From contig JAWWBX010000268.1 in the NCBI GenBank assembly GCA_033720735.1, positions 1 through 6,180 on the forward strand: a stretch of 6,180 nt of DNA, read 5' to 3'. Positions 1 through 6,180 of the stretch are shown here, piece after piece. Source of the DNA: B8-G4 sp033720735 (GTDB lineage Bacteria > Bacteroidota > Bacteroidia > Chitinophagales > Saprospiraceae). Under the pieces are notes generated by a model. It did not search any database, had not been told where the DNA came from, and worked only from the letters and a program-made list of their open reading frames with translations. Positions within the stretch are counted from its first letter, which is position 1, and each line of letters opens with the position of its first letter. Both the position numbers and the translations under genes were made by a program.

Positions 1-1541
1 ATCAAGCGTTGTGTATCTCCCGTTGCCCATCCTTGCTCTTGATGTAGCAGCCCACTTTGATAAAAAAGTTCCGGAGCCGATACCATCGCATCCAGGATGT
101 GCACGTCGGCCTGCGTTTGCTGTCCGAGCCGAACAATCGCAGTATCGTGGAAGGCCTCAGCGGCAGACAGGTTTTCTGTATTAATGGCTCCTTCGGTCAG
201 CTCCAGATACAATTCGGGGATGGGCGGATGTCCACCAATCGCCGCCATCGTTTCGTTGACGAGCCTCTGAAACTTCAACGCGTTGTCATAATCGCCGATT
301 CCCGCATACGCAGAGGCAACACCCATTCCGCTACTGATCGTTGTAAAATGTCGCGGACCAAAAACGGAGTCATTGATCTGATACGATCGTAAAATGTGTG
401 CAAGCCTCATTTGCGGGTCTGGTTCAACCCGGGCAAGTGTTGTGTGGCTCTCAGATAGAAACACAGGATTGGGGTGGTCGACCTGGTCCCACATCTCTCT
501 GAAATCTTCAACGCGCTGGATCACGCTATCACGCATCCCCTGCCGTCCGTACAGGTCAATGAGATGAAACAGACTGTTCAATTTCCAGTTGTGTGGGCCG
601 TCGATGATCGAGTTGTGCAAACGCAGGGCCTCCAACAGGAATACCTGGGCATAGCGATACTGCCGACGCATCTTGTACTGCGCCCCGAGGTTTCCACTGA
701 TGATTGCCGCAACTTTCGTCCGCGAAACCCCGTCACAGACCGGTAGATTCAAAGCTTCCTCGAACAGTTGAATCGCTTCGTCATATCGACGGTGATCCCC
801 AAGAACTGTGGCGAGGTTGCCCAATACGTTCATGAGCATCACCGACACTTCTCCCCTGTTGCGCATGATCTCCACAGCCTTTTCACCATACTTGAGCGCT
901 GCGCCCAGCCGATGGCGTCGTGTGAAGTTCAATGCGCCAACCTGATAGAATCGTGCTGCAGGACCGGAAAGACTGTCTCCTGTCAGGGCAATATGATCAA
1001 GTCCAATTGCCCATATTGAATCGGCCTTGGGCATCTGATTGAACTCGCCATATAGATACATCGCCATGGCCAATGCCGACAATACGCGTCGGTCTCCAAC
1101 ATTTCTCCTGTCCAGAACCGACTGTACCAACGGAAGCGCCGCACCGACACCTTGTTGGTCGAAGCGCATCTGAGCCTGTTGCAGGACACTGCGGGCCCAG
1201 CTGTCAACCCACTCCGGTCTATTCTCCAGGAGCACCACACTTTCCGCGATGCTGGATTCGGCAAGTTCTGTCTCACCGCGTTCGTACCACGCCATCCCTT
1301 GCCAATAGGCAATATGTCCGGCTGTGACCCGATCGACGTTCTGACGGGACAAAGCGGCACTACTCTCCTGAATGATCTGGTCGTAGGCACATGCATTCCA
1401 GTATGCCTCAAACGTAGCGTCGAGAGACGGCAAATTGGGGCCCTGTCCGGCCAGCGACCCGCTGCCCATGCCGAGTATCAATACCGATACAATCACTGAA
1501 ATGCGCGGAAGGAAAGATCTGGTTCGCGTCAAGGTTTGCAA
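1..1541 (-). CDS. Exported TPR-repeat protein, probably N-terminal part of a TPR-CHAT protein (partial, 3' end off window)
   Basis: The minus-strand frame is open from an in-frame TGA just upstream of 1541 to the left edge, giving at least 513 codons. No ATG precedes the signal peptide, so I propose TTG at 1541, with an AGG nine bases upstream. TTG at 1532 is the alternative. The in-frame ATG at 1469 would destroy the export signal. The N-terminus has an Arg-rich start, a hydrophobic stretch (ISVIVSVLILGMG) and a SLAGQ cleavage-like site. About six degenerate TPR helix pairs follow, for example LGNLATVLGDHRRYDEAIQL (from residue 240) and YAGIGDYDNALKF. These repeats mediate protein-protein contacts. 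Near the left edge, APELFYQSGLLHQEQGWATG followed by DTQRL resembles the linker that precedes the caspase-like CHAT domain in Bacteroidota TPR-CHAT proteins. The CHAT domain itself would lie outside the window, so this is inference. A TPR sensor kinase is the main alternative. The gene is divergent from the protease operon. Confidence 0.8.
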   Translation of the reverse strand, partial: MQTLTRTRSFLPRISVIVSVLILGMGSGSLAGQGPNLPSLDATFEAYWNACAYDQIIQESSAALSRQNVDRVTAGHIAYWQGMAWYERGETELAESSIAESVVLLENRPEWVDSWARSVLQQAQMRFDQQGVGAALPLVQSVLDRRNVGDRRVLSALAMAMYLYGEFNQMPKADSIWAIGLDHIALTGDSLSGPAARFYQVGALNFTRRHRLGAALKYGEKAVEIMRNRGEVSVMLMNVLGNLATVLGDHRRYDEAIQLFEEALNLPVCDGVSRTKVAAIISGNLGAQYKMRRQYRYAQVFLLEALRLHNSIIDGPHNWKLNSLFHLIDLYGRQGMRDSVIQRVEDFREMWDQVDHPNPVFLSESHTTLARVEPDPQMRLAHILRSYQINDSVFGPRHFTTISSGMGVASAYAGIGDYDNALKFQRLVNETMAAIGGHPPIPELYLELTEGAINTENLSAAEAFHDTAIVRLGQQTQADVHILDAMVSAPELFYQSGLLHQEQGWATGDTQRL

Positions 1542-1656
1542 TGGCTGTTGCCTAAAAATAGATCATTCCCGGCGCCGTGGAGACCCGGAAAAAAAACTTC
1601 TGTGCTCTGTTAACCTGCTCACCATTTGTGCAAAGAAGGAATGAATCAAACCAAAG
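1542..1656. promoter_or_regulatory. Divergent intergenic region, presumed to hold promoters for both directions
   Basis: This 115-bp gap separates the start of the minus-strand TPR gene from the start of the plus-strand protease gene, so promoters for both should lie here. On the minus strand, TATTTTTA (1560-1553) matches seven of eight positions of the Bacteroidota -7 consensus TAnnTTTG, but I see no good TTG -33 element at the expected distance. On the plus strand, CCATTTG (1623-1629) is only a poor -7 match, and AAGAAGGA (1633-1640) is purine-rich but lies 16 bases before the ATG. An eight-A tract occupies 1589-1596. The promoter positions are therefore not settled. Confidence 0.35.
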
Positions 1657-2760
1657 ATGAGAGAGGTGAAATGGTTGATCGTAACGCTGCTACACATCCT
1701 GCTGACTGGATTGCTGACGGCACAGGATGTGACCATCAAAGCAGAATACCGACCGGAGCCGCAAAGGAAACCGTTGTGCAAACCACCGCGGATCAATCTT
1801 GAGGCAGAGGCGCTGGCCGCAACGCATCGCGACGCATTGCTGCGCCAGGCCACCGTCGACAAGTTAGTGCGGGTTTACTTTCACATTTGTCGCAATGACA
1901 ACGGAACCAACGCCGCGGCAACCCTGGAAGACATCGAGTCGGAATTTGCTGAGCTGGTTGCCGATTTTGCTCCGACCAATATTTGCTTTGCGAACATGGG
2001 CGTCGATTTCGTTGATGACACCCAGGTCAACACGATGCTCGATCCCGACCTGGCCTCCAATGAAGCCTGGTTGCAGCCATACCTCGTACCTGGATGCCTC
2101 AATATTTTCTATCATGCCAATCTGCTCAACTACGGGGGTAACGCCTATAGCATCCCCAACACCTATTGCTCGATAGACCAGGGCAATATCGGCTGGGCAC
2201 ACACCATTGCGCACGAGGTCGGCCATTGCTTTGGCTTGCTGCACACGTTTGAAGACGCCTTCGGAGAGGGATACATCAATCTCGCCTTTTGTACTACGAC
2301 GGGTGACAAGGTGTGCGACACGCCAGCAGACCCATACCACGAAGATGACCCCTGTTTTGTCTCAGCGGGGTGCGCCTATGTCGGCTCCTGCACCGATCCG
2401 GTCGGAGCAACCAACTACGCTCCGCCGTATACCAACATTATGAGCTACTGGGCTGGTGAAGACTGCACGGTCGATGAGTTGACCTCCGGACAGTATGCCC
2501 GGGCGCATTCATTCCTGGAGACAGACATCCCATTGCTCGGTATCCAGTCTCCGGCCGACCTGGTATACGGGCCTGTGATGGCGGCCAGTGGTTACGTCAT
2601 GGTTTCAGCAATCCATGACGTAAGTACCTCTGGATCAGTCGAATTGATCAACAATGTTGAAGCATCACTACAAGGACAGAACGTTCTGCTGCTGCCGGGA
2701 TTTGTCGCGGATCCCACCACGGGACGTATCCTGATCAGGTCGGCAGCATGCAACTATTAA
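1657..2760 (+). CDS. Secreted M43-family (cytophagalysin/pappalysin-type) zinc metalloprotease with C-terminal stack domain
   Basis: This encodes a 367-residue secreted zinc endopeptidase. The start is the first ATG after an in-frame TGA at 1642. Residues 1-23 form a signal peptide (WLIVTLLHILLTGLLTAQ). A short pro-region has a lone Cys41 in the context PLCKPP, which resembles the cysteine switch of ulilysin-like M43 enzymes. The catalytic domain runs from about residue 68 to 290. It carries the full zinc motif HEVGHCFGLLH (His186, Glu187, His190, His196), the family-typical GDKVCDTPADP, and a Met-turn NIMSY with Met262, followed by a conserved-looking GEDCTVDELTSGQYARAHSFL helix region. The cysteines suggest disulfides. 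From about residue 300 to the end lies a small beta domain with GQNVLLLPGF and the terminal ACNY, matching the C-terminus of the M23 gene downstream. This resembles the 3-coathanger-stack type C-terminal domains of Bacteroidota. The substrate is unknown. The gene is first of a probable three-gene operon. Confidence 0.93.
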   Translation: MREVKWLIVTLLHILLTGLLTAQDVTIKAEYRPEPQRKPLCKPPRINLEAEALAATHRDALLRQATVDKLVRVYFHICRNDNGTNAAATLEDIESEFAELVADFAPTNICFANMGVDFVDDTQVNTMLDPDLASNEAWLQPYLVPGCLNIFYHANLLNYGGNAYSIPNTYCSIDQGNIGWAHTIAHEVGHCFGLLHTFEDAFGEGYINLAFCTTTGDKVCDTPADPYHEDDPCFVSAGCAYVGSCTDPVGATNYAPPYTNIMSYWAGEDCTVDELTSGQYARAHSFLETDIPLLGIQSPADLVYGPVMAASGYVMVSAIHDVSTSGSVELINNVEASLQGQNVLLLPGFVADPTTGRILIRSAACNY

Positions 2761-2789
2761 CACAATCATCAACAAAAGCAATGCATGTC

Positions 2790-4739
2790 ATGAAAATGCG
2801 CATTACCATTCTGTTTTTCTTCTTTGCCTGCACGGGTTGCCTGCTGGGACAGGCACAGGTACGTATCGAGGGTGATCCTGCGTCACTTGATACGGTGGCC
2901 AGTGTCAAGGTGCAGTATACCGGCAATACCAGTATCGTAGGGCTCTCCGTGCGTTCCCATCCAGGCGAGGACCTGGGTATTGGTGGCTACTTTTATGGAG
3001 GTGAGACCGGACTGCTCAGTGAGAGCTTCAACAATGAAGCGATCATCGGTGTCAGCACCAACTCAATCGGTGTTTACGGCCAAACGGCAGGCACCGACCT
3101 GGCTGCGCTGTTCGGATTCGCGTCAATGAACTCTGGTGCCACGCGCGGCGTACACGGGAAGGTGATTTCTGGCAGCGGGGCGGGCGTGTTTGGGGAAAAC
3201 ACAGGCTCTACTGGCTTTGGATACGGAGTGCATGGTTACAACCTCAGCAGCCAGGGGGTCGGAGTGTACGGCTTTGCGGCAGCAACCTCTGGTTTGACCA
3301 CCGGTATCTTCGGCCGTGCCGATTCTGATTCCGGCCGCGGCGTATACGGCAATGCGACCGCAATCACAGGTCCGGCCTGGGGTGTGTATGGCCGTTCTGC
3401 CTCCAGCGAAGGTCGGGGTGTCGTCGGTTCTGCGGTTGCGGCTACTGGCATCAATTATGGCGTGTTCGGGACATCCAGCAGCTCGGCTGGTATCGGTGTG
3501 ATTGGGCAGGCCCTGTCAACAAGCGGTTCCCCCGTCGGGGTGAAGGGAGAAAGCTCCTCTCCGTTCGGGATTGCTGTATTCGGGGTGAACAGTGCGCTCA
3601 CCGGCAGCGCCCGGGGATTACAGGGAACTTCGGCGTCAGAAGACGGCATCGGCGTATACGGGATTGCGACCCATACCACGGGAGAGACCTATGGCATCTA
3701 TGGCACCGCTCTCTCACCTGCGGGATATGCCGGATACTTCGCCGGAACAGCCTACATCAGTAATATCGGCCAGTACGACCGCGGTCTCCGTGTCCAGATG
3801 AACCCGACAGCGGGATCAACCCTGGAGGGAGCCTTTGTCAATGTCACGGGGTCATCTTCCAATAACTATGGCGGACGATTCATCCTGGCCAACAGTGACG
3901 GTGCCGGCTATGGCATCTCCTCGGTCGTCAACAAGTTTGCGGGAAGCGGAGTCTCCCGCGCCATGTTTGCCGAAAATGTCAGTTCAGCTGGCGGGAGCCG
4001 TTTTGGAGTACAATCCGAAGTAAGCGGCAATGCACCGTCAGCTATGTACGGCGTTCATTCGGTCGTATCTGGAAATGCTGGAAGTAGCCCTGCATACGGC
4101 GTCTACACGTACGTGTCCAACAACGCCACCACCGGATCAAGCTATGGTCTGTACGCGGCTAACTTCAACGGCGGCCATTCGGCCTGGCTCAACGGGAAAG
4201 CCATGATCACCGGCGGTGAGGAAGCCAACTACACCAACGACGGTTACCTCCGGCTGGGCAACACCAGCGGGATGAACATCGTCCTGGACAACAATGAGAT
4301 ACTGGCACGCGATAATGGCACTACGTCCGACCTCCATTTGCAGCAGAACGGCGGCAATGTTCTCATGTGCGAACTGGAACTCGGCGCAGTCGGGATCGGG
4401 GTTCAGAATGCCGCCAATATTCCAGCCGGATATCTGCTCGCAGTCGATGGAAAGGGCATCATGGAAGAGTTGCGGGTCGAACTCAGCGGTGCATGGCCCG
4501 ATTATGTTTTCGACACATCGTATGAGCTGCGCGATCTGGATCAGCTCAAATCGTTCATTCAAACGAACGGCCATCTTCCGAATATCCCATCCGCAAAACA
4601 GATTGAGCAAGACGGCTTGCACCTGGGCGAAATGCAGCGCAGGATGATGGAAAAAATCGAAGAACTGACCTTGTACGTCATCGACTTGAAGGAGGAGATT
4701 GAACAGCTGAAAAAGTCCTCTCGGCCTAAAACAGACTAA
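2790..4739 (+). CDS. Exported repeat-rich fibre protein with phage-tail-fibre-like C-terminal module (putative surface adhesin)
   Basis: The chosen ATG gives 649 residues beginning MKMRITILFFFFACTGC, a normal signal peptide. In-frame ATGs at 2748 (overlapping the protease stop by 13 bp) and 2781 would add 14 or 3 residues before it. CTGC is not a canonical lipobox, since position -3 is Cys, so cleavage near LGQAQ is more likely than lipidation. An N-terminal beta region is followed by eight 26-residue GVxG repeats (residues 94-301), a linker, and shorter YGV repeats (405-466). A C-terminal module then has WPDYVF (569-574), NGHLPNIPSA and LHLGEM, ending in a coiled coil (KIEELTLYVIDLKEEIEQLKK). 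In Bacteroidota this ending is typical of large secreted fibre-like proteins that resemble phage tail fibres with S74-like intramolecular chaperones. I infer a trimeric beta-helical fibre at the cell surface. The ligand is unknown. The gene lies between two protease genes, with the stop one base before the next ATG. Confidence 0.85.
   Translation: MKMRITILFFFFACTGCLLGQAQVRIEGDPASLDTVASVKVQYTGNTSIVGLSVRSHPGEDLGIGGYFYGGETGLLSESFNNEAIIGVSTNSIGVYGQTAGTDLAALFGFASMNSGATRGVHGKVISGSGAGVFGENTGSTGFGYGVHGYNLSSQGVGVYGFAAATSGLTTGIFGRADSDSGRGVYGNATAITGPAWGVYGRSASSEGRGVVGSAVAATGINYGVFGTSSSSAGIGVIGQALSTSGSPVGVKGESSSPFGIAVFGVNSALTGSARGLQGTSASEDGIGVYGIATHTTGETYGIYGTALSPAGYAGYFAGTAYISNIGQYDRGLRVQMNPTAGSTLEGAFVNVTGSSSNNYGGRFILANSDGAGYGISSVVNKFAGSGVSRAMFAENVSSAGGSRFGVQSEVSGNAPSAMYGVHSVVSGNAGSSPAYGVYTYVSNNATTGSSYGLYAANFNGGHSAWLNGKAMITGGEEANYTNDGYLRLGNTSGMNIVLDNNEILARDNGTTSDLHLQQNGGNVLMCELELGAVGIGVQNAANIPAGYLLAVDGKGIMEELRVELSGAWPDYVFDTSYELRDLDQLKSFIQTNGHLPNIPSAKQIEQDGLHLGEMQRRMMEKIEELTLYVIDLKEEIEQLKKSSRPKTD
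3069..3755 (+). repeat. Eight tandem 26-residue (78-bp) GVxG coding repeats plus a partial ninth
   Basis: Within the fibre gene, units begin at 3069, 3147, 3225, 3303, 3381, 3459, 3537 and 3615, with no insertion or deletion, and a shortened ninth starts at 3693. The pattern per unit is roughly G-[VIL]-x-G, six variable residues, then a six-residue G-x-x-V-[YFVI]-G (degenerate in the first unit), then about ten residues usually containing TG or SG. Examples are GVYGRSASSEGRGVVG and GLQGTSASEDGIGVYG. DNA identity between units is low while the protein period is exact, so the repeats are old and held by structure. Such short Gly-spaced periods suit a beta-solenoid or triple beta-helix fibre. 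Confidence 0.92.
4002..4187 (+). repeat. Second coding repeat block, 15-16 residue YGV units
   Basis: This is a shorter repeat in the same fibre gene, after an unrepeated linker. The units start at 4002 (FGVQSEVSGNAPSAM), 4047 (YGVHSVVSGNAGSSPA), 4095 (YGVYTYVSNNATTGSS) and 4143 (YGLYAANFNGGHSA). The pattern is aromatic-Gly-Val, a beta-like stretch, then an Asn/Ser/Gly turn. The change from a 26-residue to a 16-residue period suggests a different fibre geometry between the shaft and the C-terminal module. Confidence 0.8.
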
Positions 4740-4740
4740 C

Positions 4741-5607
4741 ATGACAGGCACGCGCATCTCCCGCACCAGGATACATTTCCTGAGGCTGCAGCTCAACCTG
4801 ATCGGGATCATGGTTGCAGCCTACGGACTCACGCAACCGATGGAGTACATCCTGTCTGACGGGCTGTACCGCATACCCTATGCCGACGGCACGGTCGTCG
4901 AGGTCACCAACGGATACCTCCAGCACAATCCCGAAGGAATGTACGACCTCAGAGGGGTGCTGGGGTCTACCTACCAGATCGTGGCGGCCGCTGATGGGTG
5001 GATCCGTTGGATCGAGGATGATTTCACACAGGAGTGCTGGTGCTGTTGGCAGAGCAACAACTTCGTCATTATCGAACATCCCAACGGCGAGTGGACCAAC
5101 TACACGCATATGGAAACCGGTACGGTGACCGCACAGGGGCTGAATGTTGGCGATTGGGTTTCCGCGGGTACCGTTCTGGGAACTGAAGGATCGGTTGGTT
5201 GCTCGACTGGACCTCATCTGCATTTCGTCGTGGCGTCTGAGGTGGATCCTGCTGCCCCTTTCGACACCATCGGTGGCTTTCTGAATGGAGTGACCCGGAT
5301 CCCTTTGATGTGCGGGACAGAGTTCTCCTATCTGGAGGATGATGAATCGTATATAGCGGAAGCCTGCATGGATGACTGCCCTGTCGCCCTATCGGTCAAC
5401 CAGATCGTTCCGGCACTTTCGATCTCAGTAAAGCGCGCCGATCTCATCATTGAAACAGAATTCACGACCAACCCCGTCTTCATGAACCTTGAGGCCGGCA
5501 GCGCTGTGGTATACCGGGCCGGACAATCCATCACGCTGCAACCCGGTTTCGACGCACTCGCAGGCTGCAGCTTCCGGGCGGTCATCCGGGCATGCAACGC
5601 ATACTGA
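4741..5607 (+). CDS. Secreted M23-family (LytM-type) metallopeptidase with C-terminal stack domain
   Basis: This encodes 288 residues, starting one base after the fibre gene stop, so translation is probably coupled. A basic N-terminus (TGTRISRTRIHFLRLQ) and a hydrophobic stretch to about residue 30 form a likely signal peptide. A later in-frame ATG at 4810 would shorten it too far. The M23 core covers about residues 55-180. His62 and Asp69 are the likely first zinc ligands, followed by VAAADGWIRWI, NYTHME (His123), GDWVSAGTVLGTEGSVGCST and the signature GPHLHF (His159, His161). M23 enzymes usually cleave glycine-containing or peptide cross-links of peptidoglycan, and some cleave proteins. The spacing H-x6-D differs from the classical HxxxD, and a CWCCW insertion (99-103) is unusual. 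The last ~60 residues form a beta domain with AGQSITLQPGFDALAG ending ACNAY, closely resembling the end of the M43 protease. The target may be foreign cell walls or self wall; this is not decidable here. Confidence 0.9.
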   Translation: MTGTRISRTRIHFLRLQLNLIGIMVAAYGLTQPMEYILSDGLYRIPYADGTVVEVTNGYLQHNPEGMYDLRGVLGSTYQIVAAADGWIRWIEDDFTQECWCCWQSNNFVIIEHPNGEWTNYTHMETGTVTAQGLNVGDWVSAGTVLGTEGSVGCSTGPHLHFVVASEVDPAAPFDTIGGFLNGVTRIPLMCGTEFSYLEDDESYIAEACMDDCPVALSVNQIVPALSISVKRADLIIETEFTTNPVFMNLEAGSAVVYRAGQSITLQPGFDALAGCSFRAVIRACNAY

Positions 5608-5725
5608 TCGCTCCCCACCAACTGCATACCGGGGTCACGGCAAGACATTGTCATTTTCTCGGTAGCTTCACAAAAGCGACACCGGTTTTGGAGATTCGGT
5701 AGACAGGACATTTATCCCGGCACGG

Positions 5726-6180
5726 ATGCCCATGGTGCAACATATCATCCTCTCCATTGGATTGCTCTGCCTGGGGCGGGCGGACGCGACAGCCCAAAAG
5801 ATCTTTGGCATCGCGGGTGACGTCTTCGGTTCCTACGATCTGGAGACGCTGGAACGCGATACCATGTTCTATCTCGTAGACCGCGTCACCCTGAATGCCG
5901 GATTCAATTCTACCATTGACCGCTTCAATGGAAGGTATTTCTTCGGAGGCAACCTGCCGGGGTACGAAGGCAACTTTCACGTGATCGATCTCAATGAAAA
6001 CACTGTCTCATCACACCATGTGACTCCGACACCCACCCACATCGAATATGATTTTGTACGCAACAGACTCGTATTTGAAAGCGATGGCGGGATCTACTCG
6101 ATGGACCTGCAATCGCTCGTTCCCCGGAAACTGAGCCAGGTCGAGAACAGCCATTCCACCATCTGGGGACAAAAGCGGAC
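5726..6180 (+). CDS. Exported protein of unknown function, possible beta-propeller (partial, 3' end off window)
   Basis: Only the first 151 codons are present, with no stop before the right edge. The start is MPMVQH at 5726, or the second ATG at 5732. The segment IILSIGLLCLGRADATAQ is a signal peptide with an ATAQ cleavage-like site. The mature part has repeated short beta-type stretches, such as RFNGRYFFGGNLPGYEGNFH, VIDLNENTVSSHHVTPTP, EYDFVRNRLVFESDGGIYSM and DLQSLVPRKLSQ. The alternation of 'value displayed, then label derived' is like Kelch, WD or YVTN propeller blades, but no definite blade motif is complete, so the fold is a guess. The 118-bp gap after the M23 gene has no convincing terminator, so the gene could belong to the same transcript or have its own promoter. 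Confidence 0.72.
   Translation, partial: MPMVQHIILSIGLLCLGRADATAQKIFGIAGDVFGSYDLETLERDTMFYLVDRVTLNAGFNSTIDRFNGRYFFGGNLPGYEGNFHVIDLNENTVSSHHVTPTPTHIEYDFVRNRLVFESDGGIYSMDLQSLVPRKLSQVENSHSTIWGQKR

Noticed and set aside
983..1411. Minus-strand 142-residue open frame
   Set aside because: It is in another frame from the TPR gene, which reads through the whole stretch with TPR-like sequence; the product is Arg/Trp/Cys-rich and not protein-like.
57..1499. Several plus-strand open frames (57-392, 474-746, 768-1019, 1073-1327, 1152-1499)
   Set aside because: They lie opposite the continuous 513-codon minus-strand TPR frame and their products show no domain, signal or repeat pattern. They are antisense shadows.
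1566..1596. Imperfect inverted repeat (TTCCCGG / CCGGAA) next to an eight-A tract, considered as a terminator
   Set aside because: The stem is short and bulged. On the plus strand it is followed by A rather than T, and on the minus strand the T tract precedes it. Its place between divergent genes also argues against a terminator.
3236..3679. Minus-strand frames with repeated YTPRP-like sequence
   Set aside because: The apparent Pro-rich repeats are simply the reverse complement of the GVYG coding repeats in the fibre gene.
2748..4739. Reading the fibre protein as a lipoprotein because of Cys near the signal peptide end
   Set aside because: The residues before the Cys are C-T-G rather than the usual Leu at -3, and a standard cleavage region (LGQAQ) follows.
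4137..4811. Minus-strand 224-residue open frame opposite the fibre gene C-terminus
   Set aside because: The opposite strand encodes the recognisable WPDYVF/coiled-coil module and the start of the M23 gene, so the minus frame is an antisense shadow despite its length.
5608..5725. Possible terminator or promoter between the M23 gene and the last gene
   Set aside because: Only a weak CAAAA/TTTTG arm pair with a ten-base loop (about 5670-5690) was found. There is no T-run and no acceptable TTG plus TAnnTTTG pair, so no site is called.

Overview
The window looks like chromosomal DNA from a Bacteroidota bacterium, probably of the Saprospiria/Lewinella type. The evidence is the kind of secreted proteins it encodes: a cytophagalysin-type M43 metalloprotease, a fibre protein with the C-terminal WPDYVF...GEM...KIEELTLY module common in this phylum, C-terminal stack domains of the PGF-A-G type, and a signal-peptide-bearing TPR protein. 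Recognisable Shine-Dalgarno sites are scarce, which also fits. The lineage below phylum level is inference.

Layout. Bases 1-1541 (minus strand) hold the N-terminal 513 codons of a secreted or membrane-associated TPR protein whose 3' end lies outside the window. It is probably a TPR-CHAT protein. No ATG precedes its signal peptide, so a TTG start is proposed. Bases 1542-1656 are a 115-bp divergent intergenic region. Bases 1657-5607 (plus strand) hold three tightly packed genes that look like one operon: an M43 metalloprotease, a 649-residue repeat-rich fibre protein, and an M23 LytM-type peptidase. After a 118-bp gap, a fourth plus-strand gene begins at 5726 and runs off the right edge. It encodes an exported protein that I do not recognise and that may be a beta-propeller.

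How the genes may work together. All three operon products carry export signals. The two flanking enzymes, a protein-cleaving zinc protease and a peptidoglycan-type endopeptidase, end in related C-terminal domains with nearly the same last residues (ACNY and ACNAY). The fibre protein between them has eight in-register 26-residue repeats, then a second block with a 15-16 residue period, and a C-terminal trimerisation or chaperone-like module with a coiled coil. One reading is a surface cassette of an adhesive fibre and two degradative enzymes, for example for attacking other cells or biomass. That joint role is inference from gene order and domain content. No RNA genes, mobile elements, CRISPR arrays or convincing terminators were seen.
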